From Scalesia atractyloides (lineage: Eukaryota > Streptophyta > Magnoliopsida > Asterales > Asteraceae), in contig CAMTDV010000013.1 of NCBI GenBank assembly GCA_947069175.1, positions 31,261,725 through 31,325,724 of the forward strand: a stretch of 64,000 nt of DNA. Direction: 5' to 3'. Shown here one piece after another: positions 1 to 9,591 of the stretch; position 1 is the stretch's first letter, and the number at the start of each line of letters is the position of its first letter. A program made the position numbers and the translations under genes. The notes beneath the pieces are model-generated. The model did no database searches and was not told the origin of the DNA. It saw only the letters and a program-made list of their open reading frames with translations.

Positions 1-191
1 ATTGTTGGGTGTATTTTTGTGAGTTTGAGGCTATTTTCTAATCTTAAAAATGTTATTTTTAAGTATTTATAATTGATTTTTAATTAAAATAATTAAATAA
101 AAAATAATAAAAATATTTATTTTTTTCTGCTACAGTTGACCTTGACCAGTTGACTTTGACTGGTCGTTGACCGGTTTTGAGGCGTATTGTT

Positions 192-775
192 GTGCGCTCG
201 GTGAGGCTCGAACCCGAGACCTCCCGTACGCGTGCTCGCAGCTCTACCAACTGAGCTACGTGTCTAACCCGTTATATATCCGATTTTAATTATATATATA
301 TATTAATTAGATTAAATAGAAAATCATTTATTTTAAAAACAGTTTAAGGCGAAACGGTCATGCACACCACAGGTCTCGAACCCGGGACCTGTGGGTTAAT
401 ATAACACACAGTCCACCGCTGGACTGTGTATTCAACATGTTATATAACTTGATTTTTATTATACTTAAAGACAATTTAGTTATTTCCTTTTCTGCCTTAT
501 TTAAAAAGAAAAGATAATTGTCCGAGTCGGTGCTGAAGACCGGACTCGAACTCGTGACCAGCGATATAAACAAACACACAGTCCACCGCTGGACTGTGTG
601 TCTAACTTGGTTATTATTCCGGTTATTAATATACTTAACATATAACTAAGGCGACTCCGGTTCAGTAACAAAAAAATGCATTTTATTAAGGCAGCGTGTG
701 TGAGACGGGAATCGAACTCGAGACGTTTTGCGTTTTATATGTGCACACAGTCCACCGCTGGACTGTGTGTCTAAC
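192..775 (-). other. Array of four sense-oriented tRNA-like modules in LTR
   Basis: Modules on the minus strand at about 192-268, 361-437, 530-606 and 692-775. The first has a tRNA-Lys-like A box (TAGCTCAGTTGGTAGAGC) and a GGTTCGAGCC B box. The others pair a GTCCAGCGGTGGAC D-arm-like hairpin, with its stem extended to 9-11 bp, with a GTTCGA-type B box; in the second module the T-arm-like stem is extended to 9 bp (CCACAGGTC/GACCTGTGG). Acceptor stems do not pair convincingly, so these are tRNA-like sequences and not functional tRNA genes. They lie downstream of the LTR TATA box in element sense, hence probably in the transcribed leader. Confidence 0.72.
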
Positions 776-1210
776 CCGTTTAATTTCATGATTTATATTA
801 TACTTATAACATACTGAAATTCATCGTCTTCTTCATCTAGTTTGAACCAGAATCGGAAATCGACGGGTTTAAGATTCTTATCAGTTTATTAGCGTTTTAC
901 AGTTGATTAAGGTGAGATAAAAGTAAAAAGAGAAAGGAACTGGGCGGAGAAAGTATACCGACAAGACTCTCTGTTTTCCGGCAGAACTCCGGCGACAGAA
1001 TTCTCCTCCGGCGATAGGTTCCTTGCAGCAGCAAGTCTCCGGAAAGTTTGGAAAAGGTAAGGGTATCTCCGGTATAAGCTTCAGAGGTTCAGAAAAGCTC
1101 GGAAATGGGGAAACCGGTTTTCCGGCGATTAACAGGAAAATTCCGGCGAGTGAAATTACGCCGTGAAAAGATGTGATTTTTAGCGAAAAGGTTTGCAGGC
1201 GATTGTGGTT

Positions 1211-1219
1211 GAATTTATA
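1211..1219 (-). promoter_or_regulatory. Putative LTR TATA box
   Basis: TATAAATTC on the minus strand, conserved in position in the other LTR (8023-8031) and in element 4 (39591-39599, 47737-47745). It is expected to drive Pol II transcription toward the sense tRNA-like modules. Confidence 0.5.
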
Positions 1220-1478
1220 GGGAATAATCGAAATGTATTTGGTCTGATTTCGGACTATGTTCGATATTTAAATTTTTCCGGCGGTTTTGATTTTGGTCGC
1301 GGACTTCAAACATCGGTTATAACCGATATGTGATTAAAGGTTTACGTTATAACGTAAATTAGTGTTAAGGCTCGCGTATAATCCGGGATTCCGACGACTG
1401 AATCGTTTGGGCGCCGATTTTGAATTCGAAATGTTATTATATCAATTAAATGATTGAAACATATAACAAACAGAACAA

Positions 1479-1556
1479 GCGGCGCAGTGGTTTGTGTGTG
1501 AGTTGTTAATTCGTTGCCTGACTCGGTACAGACCCGGGTTCGAAACCCGGCTGTAA
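1479..1556 (+). other. Antisense class-II-like tRNA module in LTR
   Basis: A Ser/Leu-type D region (GGCGCAGTGGTTTG) is followed by a long variable part and a perfect 5-bp T stem with loop (CCGGGTTCGAAACCCGG). It runs opposite to the element and lies upstream of its TATA box. Equivalent modules occur in every LTR of this family in the window. Confidence 0.65.
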
Positions 1557-1741
1557 CAATTCATTTTTATTTTTCGATTTTCAACAGTTTTTCAAAAACT
1601 AAATATATACCCCCGTATAATAATTGATTACGGATCGTTTAAAAATATTTTGGGCATTTAATTCGCAACGAAAATTTTGACTGACTGTTCGGTTGCTAAA
1701 CGGAGCGGGTTTGGTAAATCCGTTTTTTGACGGATGTTACA

Positions 1742-1757
1742 GTATCCCCTGCTTTTT
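1742..1757 (-). other. Polypurine tract of element 1
   Basis: On the minus strand AAAAAGCAGGGGATAC lies immediately before the 3' LTR start; this is the expected plus-strand primer. The same tract precedes the 3' LTRs of elements 2-4. Confidence 0.8.
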
Positions 1758-2083
1758 AGAAATTTCGTCCCGAAATTTAAATAATGATATATTTTGACTA
1801 TAAGAATGATGATGTTTTGTTTGACAGTTGTATGCTTAGCAAAAATGAGGGTTTAAGTTTTTTGTTCGAGGCGGTAACGTTCCTTGTAAAGGTTAAGTAC
1901 CCTATTCAGGAATCGCTTTTTGTTGCCTACTGTATGAATATTGTTAAACAGGAATGATTCTCTAAAAATGATATCATGCATAAGAGTTTAGATACGTTTG
2001 GGAAAAATATGGTTATATCCTAAGGCAAAACTTCTAACACTACAATCTACATGGAACATAAATAAAAACACAACAGCTGATAT

Positions 2084-2270
2084 CCAAACATGAATGAACA
2101 CATCAGCAAATATTGGAACATGAATAAACATAACAGCAAATATTCGAACATGAATGAACACATCAGCAAATATTTGAACATGAATAAACACAACAGCAAA
2201 TATTTGAACATGAATAAACACATCAGCAATTATTTGAACATGAATAAACACAACAGCAAATATTTGAATC
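2084..2270. repeat. Tandem repeat, ~29-bp unit
   Basis: About six units of the type AACATGAATAAACACAACAG followed by CAAATATTTG, alternating GAATGAACACATC and AATAAACACAAC variants. It lies in the non-coding 3' region of element 1. It encodes a repetitive short open frame on both strands that is a by-product of the repeat. Confidence 0.85.
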
Positions 2271-2463
2271 CACATTCAGATAACATATATGATGGAAGTT
2301 CCTCTCTCGTTTGTTATGATGGAGAGATTAATTTATGTAGAAATGGAACACAATCCAATCTCTTTAAATAACATGATGATATAAATGTATCACAAATTCC
2401 AACCAAGGCAATAATAAATCCTACATGGAACTTCTCATAACCGCCTGATAATGCCTCTGATCC

Positions 2464-2524
2464 TTTGGCAAGAATACTTATATATAGGAAGTACCAGCGG
2501 CGTATCCACCATATTCTTGCCAAA
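2464..2524 (-). other. 13-bp-stem hairpin, copy 1 of 3 in element 1
   Basis: TTTGGCAAGAATA (2464-2476) pairs perfectly with TATTCTTGCCAAA (2512-2524), with a 35-nt loop. Two related copies follow at 2622-2682 (one mismatch) and 3012-3072 (one mismatch), each in a larger ~100-bp repeat. Element 2 has one perfect copy at 12238-12298 with a compensated base pair. Confidence 0.75.
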
Positions 2525-2774
2525 TTTTCATTAGTTTTATCCACAAGTTATGATTGGTTACCAAGAAACTAATAAATCCTACATAGAACTTCTCATAACC
2601 GTCCGATAAGGCCTCTGATCCTTTAACAAGAATACTTATATATAGGAAGTACCAGCGGCGTATCCACCATATTCTTGTCAAATTTTCATTGGTTTTATCA
2701 GTGAATTATGGTTAGTCCTATAACTCTACAATCAATACAACAAACATAAATTACTGAAATGAAACATATCTGTG

Positions 2775-3390
2775 CGATCAAGGCTCAATCGAACGGAGCC
2801 GATCGTATTGCATGTACTGAAAATGAAATTGTGTGCTCAAGGCTCAATCAAACGGAGCCGAACATATTGAATGTACTGAAATTGAAATTGTGTGCTCAAG
2901 GCTCAATCAAACGGAGCCGAACATATTGCATGTACTGTATATGAATAACTTAACCACACAAACAGCCTATGCATGGAACCTCTCATAACCGCCTGATAAT
3001 GCCTCCGATTATTTGACAAGAATACTTATATATAGGAAATACCATCGGCGTATCCACCATATCCTTGTCAAATTTTCATTGACTTTATCCGCAAGTTATG
3101 GTTAGTTCGATGCGACTCTACTACAAACACCACAACCACAAGATACTGATAATGAAATTGTATGTGTGCTCAAGGCTCAATCAAACGGAGCCGAGCGTAT
3201 TGCATGAACTGGAAATGTAAATAAATCTGTGTACTCAAGGCTCAATCAAACGGAGCCGAGCATATTGCATGAACTGGAAATGAGAATAAATCTGTGTACT
3301 CAAGGCTCAACCAAACGGAGCCGAGCATATTGCATGTATTGAAATGTAATATTACGTAACCGATCAAGGCTCAACAAACGGAGCCGATCG
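2775..3390 (-). repeat. Seven dispersed GGCTC hairpins in the 3' region of element 1
   Basis: Copies begin near 2775, 2834, 2894, 3168, 3234, 3298 and 3361. Each has the core GGCTC-AATCAAACG-GAGCC, with a 2-nt AA bulge and an outer stem of GATC/GATC, GCTC/GAGC or a mismatched variant. The surrounding ~60-bp unit (ending TATTGCATGTACTGAAA) is also repeated. The same hairpin occurs in element 2 and in the LTRs of elements 3 and 4. Confidence 0.82.
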
Positions 3391-3548
3391 TGCGGGCACG
3401 CCAAGATCAACCACATAATAAAATGGGGATCCAACTCAACCTCGATGGATGGGGAGCCACGGCCTCGGTAAAATCGTATACTGAAAACAATATATAATAT
3501 ATAATATACCATGATTACTCTAACAGTCTACACATGTGATAAAGAAAA

Positions 3549-4970
3549 CTAAACAATAGGAGTTGAATCTGGATCTTCGGCGAACAGGACTAGCTGAGTA
3601 TCTTCGTTTGGGCCGTCATTATCTTCGACAGGGTTGGCGTTGATATTGAAGACTCTTCCTCTTGCTGGTGGCATAGTGGTTGGGTTTTCTTGGTTTACTT
3701 GGTTAACTGGGTTTGATTGGGCTTGAGTGTTGATAACGTTTACCAATTGAGGGCATGTGTTTCTAAAGTGGGTAGGGTCGCCACAATTGAAGCAAGCTCG
3801 AGCATATGGGAACATGGGGTGTTGGGGTTGGTGATAAGTTTGGGCCATGTTTTGAGTAGGGGAAAAGGTTTGGTCTTGAAAGGTGCGACAAACATTGCTC
3901 AAATGACCATAACGTCCACAAGTTGTACATAGCCGGCAAGGTAAAGTAAGGGAATGGTGATAAAAGCAGTTGTTGCATCGAGGGTGAGGTCCAAGATATG
4001 GTTTCTTATTTGGGTAAGCTGAGTTGGGTGCCACTTGGGTGATTGGGATAGCTCGGATGGGTATAGCGTGAAAAACTGGTTGATTTCGTTGGGTCGCAGC
4101 GAAAAGTCGCCTGACTCTTCTTCTCTTAGGTTTGGGTTGAGAAGGGGATTCGGGTTGAGAAGGGGATTCGGGTTGAGAAGGGGATTCAGTTTGACTGGAG
4201 TCGGAGGTTTCAGTCGATTCTTTATCCTTCTTCTTCTCCTCCTTGAAGTCTTTGTTTCGGATTCGGTTCTCGGTGAGCTCTGTTGCTAGCTCCATTGCTG
4301 CTTCCAAAGTTGCAGGCTTGGTACTTATCACAGGGTCTTGAATCTTTGACGGAAGACCACGAATGTAGTGCTCGATCAAACGGTAAAGGGGAGTAAACAT
4401 GTTGGGAACCATTTGATGTAATTCGAGGAACCTTTTGTTGTAGGTGGTGTGGTCTCCTTCCACTTGCTTCAATGAGTAAAATTCATCTTCTAGCTTCTTG
4501 ATTTCGCTCCTTGGACAAAATCGTCTGGTCATGATTTCCTTCAATTCGTTCCAAGTTAAAGACATAGCATCTTCCACACCTTGTTTTGCCTTCTCTGTAT
4601 TCCACCAAGTAAGTGCTATCCCATATAGTCGACCGGTAGCATAACGCACTTTGCGATCATCAGGGCAATCGCAATTTAGGAAAGTATTCTCCATTTCTTC
4701 AAACCAATGGAGAAGAGCAGTGACGCCTTCAGTCCCTTTGTATTTCGGAGGGTCACATGATTTGAAATGCTCGTAGGTGCATTTAGTGGCATTTGGGGAA
4801 GAGTTAGAAATGTTTTGGTTTGCTTGATTGACAGAATTATGGGTAAGTGCTTGTTGAACTTGGATTACAATGTTGGGTATTACGGCAGCCATTTGTTGAG
4901 TGATTAAGGTAGCCAAACGATCGCGGGCTTTTCTTGCTCTCGTCTTCCTACGGGCGAGGTTAGAAGACAT
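3549..4970 (-). CDS. gag: Retrotransposon Gag polyprotein (473 aa), element 1
   Basis: Structural Gag of a Ty3/gypsy element; it would form the cytoplasmic virus-like particle and bind the element RNA. The central retrotransposon-gag domain (about residues 70-220) has HWFEEMENTFLNC, WWNTEK and HYIRGLPSKIQD. A basic linker precedes two CCHC zinc knuckles, CTTCGRYGHLSNVC and CFNCGDPTHFRNTC. Between them and the capsid region lies an 18-bp tandem repeat (about 4131-4188) encoding three SPSQPE units. The frame ends about 45 residues after the last knuckle without any protease DTG motif and no pol follows. The start is the ATG in MSSNLARRK, shared with element 2. The protein is closely similar to the Gag of elements 2-4, so it could plausibly co-assemble with theirs. 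The open frame and young LTRs suggest recent function. Confidence 0.9.
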   Translation of the reverse strand: MSSNLARRKTRARKARDRLATLITQQMAAVIPNIVIQVQQALTHNSVNQANQNISNSSPNATKCTYEHFKSCDPPKYKGTEGVTALLHWFEEMENTFLNCDCPDDRKVRYATGRLYGIALTWWNTEKAKQGVEDAMSLTWNELKEIMTRRFCPRSEIKKLEDEFYSLKQVEGDHTTYNKRFLELHQMVPNMFTPLYRLIEHYIRGLPSKIQDPVISTKPATLEAAMELATELTENRIRNKDFKEEKKKDKESTETSDSSQTESPSQPESPSQPESPSQPKPKRRRVRRLFAATQRNQPVFHAIPIRAIPITQVAPNSAYPNKKPYLGPHPRCNNCFYHHSLTLPCRLCTTCGRYGHLSNVCRTFQDQTFSPTQNMAQTYHQPQHPMFPYARACFNCGDPTHFRNTCPQLVNVINTQAQSNPVNQVNQENPTTMPPARGRVFNINANPVEDNDGPNEDTQLVLFAEDPDSTPIV

Positions 4971-5753
4971 CTACAATGGATACATGACAAGGGTATGAGT
5001 TGGATGCTTTTGAGATCATGGGTCGCATTCAAGAATGAACATTCATAAAATAATTATACCAAAAATACTACATCCATAGGATGTCTTGGGCTTTGCTCGC
5101 TGTTAGGCCCGTCATGCCGCCATACTTTACCTTATGTAATCATGTGGGCCCCCATGAATTACTGGTTTTTCATATGGTTCGCACGGTTTCTGCCTGGTTG
5201 CGTACACAAAACCCGGAGAAAATCGAGAAATATGTATACAACGTGTGATGTTCGGAATGTGTCCAGGTGTAGACACGGTGACACCTCAAAGTAGGGTTAG
5301 TTCGAACGACGTTTGGTGTGGCATGCTTTGGCCTAATAGGTCCTTCGTACTCTCATCGTTGGTCCCCAGGTAGGCAAACTGGTCCGTTATATTGGATTTA
5401 TACGAATGCCAGCCTAGACAGGACGTTCCGACTACCGGTACTCGTACCCTTCCAGTTACTACATGCCCGTCGCAGAACTTACTTTGATGAGATTTGAAAA
5501 TTGCATAAAATCTTTGGATAACGAGAGTATGAAAATAAATTGAACACATGAACATCGATATATGTATAATGAATATGTATATATGTATAATGAATATGTA
5601 TATGAGCATGTATGTTTGACTGAAATGTAAACAAATATGAAACAAATAAATATCACAAGTTTGTATGTAACCACTTAATCAATTTAAAATTTTAGGCAGA
5701 CTATAGTATAGGCTCTAAGGGTCTAATAACCTATCCTATATCCCTATAGTCAT

Positions 5754-5766
5754 GGCTCTGATACCA
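5754..5766 (-). other. Primer binding site, element 1 (initiator Met tRNA type)
   Basis: TGGTATCAGAGCC on the minus strand, three bases inside the 5' LTR end; it is the usual plant match to the 3' end of initiator methionine tRNA. The leader between it and gag (4971-5753) has no evident coding. Confidence 0.9.
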
Positions 5767-7003
5767 ATCTGTCACACCCCGACCCGCAGCGGATAAGGTG
5801 ATCGAGGCATGATTGGGTTATCATCAAAGCTCATGACATTTATTAAACGTTTCATATTCATTAATACAAATTAAATGGAAATTTACAATGATTGCTACAA
5901 CATGATCTAACTACAAACTAAACTTCTTTGTTCTCTTCTAAGGCATATCCTATGTTTTCCTTGCTTCAACCTGTTCACCTGTATCATGTGTAAAAAGGTT
6001 TTTGGATCAACATAATGTTGGCGAGTGAATCCTATGGAAAACATTTGAATAATTTATTTAAATTGATTATGAAATATGTGCACAACCAAACATGAATAAA
6101 ATTAGATGTAACTTGATCAACAATCATAAGATGTTAAATGAAACACTCCTGAATAATAATGGAAACAATTAAAGGCACGCGATGCTCAACTCGTCTCTCA
6201 CGAGGAACTGAGGGGCCTGATGAATGAATTGCATAAACATGATAATATGAATAACACAACTACAAACAATATAAACTCAATGAAAACACACATGAACAAT
6301 AATGAATTTGAATTGAAGCACGCGATGTTCTACTCGTTTCTTACGAGGAACTGATGGGCTTAATGTATGAATTGCATAAACATGATAATATGAATAACAC
6401 AACTACAAACAATATAAACTCAATGAAAACACACATGAACAATAATGAATTTGAATTGAAGCACGCGATGTTCTACTCTTTTCTTACGAGGAACTGATGG
6501 GCTTAATGTATGAGTTTCATGTAATTTGACAAACGGAATATAAATAAATCACAACAATAAACCAATCTAAGTTTAGGTCATGATGTGGTATGGCACAAGT
6601 TTAAATAAATAATTTAATTAATTCATAACACATGACACACCCCAAAACGTGTAATTTAAAAGGGGGAATTGTAAGATTCACTCACAGTGGGTGCGTTCGG
6701 TTGATGATGATGAATGCACGCGAAGTGGTTTTAACCACGAGTGAGATTTAACCTAGATAAATCGCATTATGGTTTGGTGAGTAAACGGATTTTACTAAAC
6801 TATTTTAGTAGGATTGTTGGGTGTATTTTTGTGAGTTTGAGGCTATTTTCTAATCTTAAAAATGTTATTTTTAAGTATTTATAATTGATTTTTAATTAAA
6901 ATAATTAAATAAAAAATAATAAAAATATTTATTTTTTTCTGCTACAGTTGACCTTGACCAGTTGACTTTGACTGGTCGTTGACCGGTTTTGAGGCGTATT
7001 GTT

Positions 7004-7587
7004 GTGCGCTCGGTGAGGCTCGAACCCGAGACCTCCCGTACGCGTGCACGCAGCTCTACCAACTGAGCTACGTGTCTAACCCGTTATATATCCGATTTTA
7101 ATTATATATATATATTAATTAGATTAAATAGAAAATCATTTATTTTAAAAACAGTTTAAGGCGAAACGGTCATGCACACCACAGGTCTCGAACCCGGGAC
7201 CTGTGGGTTAATATAACACACAGTCCACCGCTGGACTGTGTATTCAACATGTTATATAACTTGATTTTTATTATACTTAAAGACAATTTAGTTATTTCCT
7301 TTTCTGCCTTATTTAAAAAGAAAAGATAATTGTCCGAGTCGGTGCTGAAGACCGGACTCGAACTCGTGACCAGCGATATAAACAAACACACAGTCCACCG
7401 CTGGACTGTGTGTCTAACTTGGTTATTATTCCGGTTATTAATATACTTAACATATAACTAAGGCGACTCCGGTTCAGTAACAAAAAAATGCATTTTATTA
7501 AGGCAGCGTGTGTGAGACGGGAATCGAACTCGAGACGTTTTGCGTTTTATATGTGCACACAGTCCACCGCTGGACTGTGTGTCTAAC
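7004..7587 (-). other. Array of four sense-oriented tRNA-like modules, element 1 5' LTR
   Basis: Modules at about 7004-7080 (tRNA-Lys-like A and B boxes), 7173-7249, 7342-7418 and 7504-7587 (extended D-arm hairpin plus B box). They are copies of those at 192-775, differing by a single noticed base. Confidence 0.72.
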
Positions 7588-8290
7588 CCGTTTAATTTCA
7601 TGATTTATATTATACTTATAACATACTGAAATTCATCGTCTTCTTCATCTAGTTTGAACCAGAATCGGAAATCGACGGGTTTAAGATTCTTATCAGTTTA
7701 TTAGCGTTTTACAGTTGATTAAGGTGAGATAAAAGTAAAAAGGAAAAGGAACTGGGCGGAGAAAGTATACCGACAAGACTCTCTGTTTTCCGGCAGAACT
7801 CCGGCGACAGAATTCTCCTCCGGCGATAGGTTCCTTGCAGCAGCAAGTCTCCGGAAAGTTTGGAAAAGGTAAGGGTATCTCCGGTATAAGCTTCAGAGGT
7901 TCAGAAAAGCTCGGAAATGGGGAAACCGGTTTTCCGGCGATTAACAGGAAAATTCCGGCGAGTGAAATTACGCCGTGAAAAGATGTGATTTTTAGCGAAA
8001 AGGTTTGCAGGCGATTGTGGTTGAATTTATAGGGAATAATCGAAATGTATTTGGTCTGATTTCGGACTATGTTCGATATTTAAATTTTTCCGGCGGTTTT
8101 GATTTTGGTCGCGGACTTCAAACATCGGTTATAACCGATATGTGATTAAAGGTTTACGTTATAACGTAAATTAGTGTTAAGGCTCGCGTATAATCCGGGA
8201 TTCCGACGACTGAATCGTTTGGGCGCCGATTTTGAATTCGAAATGTTATTATATCAATTAAATGATTGAAACATATAACAAACAGAACAA

Positions 8291-8368
8291 GCGGCGCAGT
8301 GGTTTGTGTGTGAGTTGTTAATTCGTTGCCTGACTCGGTATAGACCCGGGTTCGAAACCCGGCTGTAA
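8291..8368 (+). other. Antisense tRNA-like module, element 1 5' LTR
   Basis: Copy of 1479-1556, with one noticed C-to-T difference before the T arm. The TTCGAAA T loop and perfect 5-bp T stem are kept. Confidence 0.65.
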
Positions 8369-8802
8369 CAATTCATTTTTATTTTTCGATTTTCAACAGT
8401 TTTTCAAAAACTAAATATATACCCCCGTATAATAATTGATTACGGATCGTTTAAAAATATTTTGGGCATTTAATTCGCAACGAAAATTTTGACTGACTGT
8501 TCGGTTGCTAAACGGAGCGGGTTTGGTAAATCCGTTTTTTGACGGATGTTACAAATTTCAATAAACTCAAATGGTTTACGAAAGGGTTATGCCAAACATA
8601 CCGGTTTTACAAAACACTCGCGTATTTTCGAAACGTGCATGAGTTACATAACTAGTGACGGGAAGGTCCTAGTTACAATGGGACTGGTTTGTCCTGCATA
8701 CAAATAAGGGGACTGGTTAGTCCTGCTTACAAACTCAAATGGGCTAGGCCCATTCTCATTTGTGCGAGGCACAAAGACTCGAGTGGGTTAGACCCACCTA
8801 TA

Positions 8803-9093
8803 TGTAACACCCCTGCCCCTCGTTATCACCAATATTGTCCGCTTTGCCCTTGATGGGTGGCCCATCCAGGAACTCACGGCTTTGTTTTTGGTTGCCCTGG
8901 TGGAGACTTCCCAGGAGGTCACCCATCCTAGTACTACTCCCACTTGAGCACGCTTAACTGTGGAGTTCTCCTCTCATCCACTAGCATTAAGCCCAAAACG
9001 CGTTGGTGATTTTAGAGGTAGGGCATTACTTATGAACCAGGAATCTCTCCTGTCCACGGACGATGTTGAGAGGTATGCCATTAGGTGTTATAA
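8803..9093 (-). repeat. Cassandra-type LTR, left (minus) arm
   Basis: On the minus strand it starts TATAACACC (TG mutated to TA) after a G-rich tract (CCTTAGGGGGGG) and ends GGTGTTACA at 8803. Positions 8803-9086 are, by eye, a perfect 284-bp inverted copy of 9292-9575. It includes 5S rRNA-derived sequence. Length, termini and 5S content fit the Cassandra TRIM family. Confidence 0.8.
8905..8969 (-). promoter_or_regulatory. 5S rRNA-derived Pol III promoter region, left arm
   Basis: On the minus strand this gives AACTCCACAGTTAAGCGTGC, then GTAGTACTAGGATGGGTGAC and CTCCTGGGAAGTC, matching the box A, intermediate and box C parts of plant 5S rRNA. Confidence 0.85.
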
Positions 9094-9291
9094 TCACCCC
9101 CCCTAAGGGACTCATCGTCCTCGATGAGGTTTTGCCCCAACATGTAGGAGGTTGCCATTATCCTCGATGAGGTTTTTTGCCCCACATTTGGGAGGTTGCC
9201 ATTAGGTGTTACAATCACCCCCCCTAAGGGACTCATCGTCCTCGATGAGGTTTTGCCCCAACATCCCGAACGGCACAGGAGTGGCTCTGAT
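9087..9291 (-). other. Spacer of the palindrome: Cassandra-like internal domain with duplicated block
   Basis: Read on minus, a TATCAGAGCC primer-like sequence (9291-9282) follows the right arm, and a G-rich tract precedes the left arm. A ~50-bp block (AATCACCCCCCCTAAGGGAC onward to CCCCAACAT, plus strand) occurs twice, at about 9093-9141 and 9211-9264. A GTAACACCTAATGG fragment between them suggests a partial LTR start duplicated inside. Confidence 0.65.
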
Positions 9292-9575
9292 ACCTAATGG
9301 CATACCTCTCAACATCGTCCGTGGACAGGAGAGATTCCTGGTTCATAAGTAATGCCCTACCTCTAAAATCACCAACGCGTTTTGGGCTTAATGCTAGTGG
9401 ATGAGAGGAGAACTCCACAGTTAAGCGTGCTCAAGTGGGAGTAGTACTAGGATGGGTGACCTCCTGGGAAGTCTCCACCAGGGCAACCAAAAACAAAGCC
9501 GTGAGTTCCTGGATGGGCCACCCATCAAGGGCAAAGCGGACAATATTGGTGATAACGAGGGGCAGGGGTGTTACA
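9292..9575 (+). repeat. Cassandra-type LTR, right (plus) arm acting as 5' LTR of element 2
   Basis: Inverted copy of 8803-9086. It ends GGGGTGTTACA directly before the tRNA-iMet primer site and the gag-bearing interior. It lacks the first six bases expected of the LTR (TGTAAC), being preceded by GGCTCTGAT. Confidence 0.8.
9409..9473 (+). promoter_or_regulatory. 5S rRNA-derived Pol III promoter region, right arm
   Basis: AACTCCACAGTTAAGCGTGC (9411 onward) and GGATGGGTGACCTCCTGGGA (from 9451) match plant 5S rRNA box A and box C. It points into the gag-bearing interior of element 2. Confidence 0.85.
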
Positions 9576-9578
9576 GAG

Positions 9579-9591
9579 TGGTATCAGAGCC
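9579..9591 (+). other. Primer binding site, element 2
   Basis: TGGTATCAGAGCC, three bases after the Cassandra-type LTR end. From here to ~10300 the sequence matches element 1's leader, so this is the crossover point between the two families. Confidence 0.9.

Larger units (their letters stand above)
1..1741 (-). repeat. Element 1 3' LTR (partial)
   Basis: Direct repeat of 6813-8553. On the minus strand the LTR starts TGTAACATCCGTC at 1741. The remaining ~1.04 kb lies left of the window. It holds a TATA box on the minus strand (1211-1219), CCGGCG-rich sequence, four minus-strand tRNA-like modules and one plus-strand module. Confidence 0.92.
1..8553 (-). mobile_element. Element 1: gag-only Ty3/gypsy LTR retrotransposon (TR-GAG type), left LTR cut by window edge
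   Basis: Read on the minus strand: 5' LTR 8553-5770, tRNA-iMet-type primer site, leader, gag (4970-3549), a long non-coding 3' region, polypurine tract, then the 3' LTR, of which 1741 bp are in the window. No protease, reverse transcriptase or integrase sequence is present between gag and the 3' LTR, so the element is non-autonomous. The LTR pair (1-1741 against 6813-8553) aligns without net indels and I see only about four mismatches by eye, so the insertion is recent. The base pairs after the right end are AATTT; the matching duplication would lie left of the window. It is inserted in an older LTR that resumes at 8554. Confidence 0.88.
5770..8553 (-). repeat. Element 1 5' LTR, complete (2784 bp)
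   Basis: Bounded by TGTAACATCC (minus, at 8553) and GGGTGTGACA (ending at 5770). It carries a ~123-bp direct repeat around 6178-6510 containing an ACGAGGAACTGATGGGC motif, a W-box-rich stretch (~6950-6990), four minus-strand tRNA-like modules (7004-7587), a TATA box (8023-8031) and one plus-strand tRNA-like module (8291-8368). Confidence 0.92.

Noticed and set aside
358..579. 73-codon frame found identically at 358-579 and 7170-7391
   Set aside because: Both are LTR copies and the frame is the reverse of tRNA-like modules; no protein features.
2084..2270. Regular 29-bp repeats that superficially resemble a CRISPR array
   Set aside because: Units are directly adjacent with no unique spacers, and lie in a plant retrotransposon 3' region.
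2090..2371. Open frame encoding a repetitive MNKHNSKY-type peptide
   Set aside because: It is the translation of the tandem repeat; an equally long frame exists on the other strand.
9409..9473. A functional 5S rRNA gene
   Set aside because: Only the internal promoter part of 5S is matched and it lies inside a mobile LTR with Cassandra-type ends; an inverted copy exists 500 bp away.
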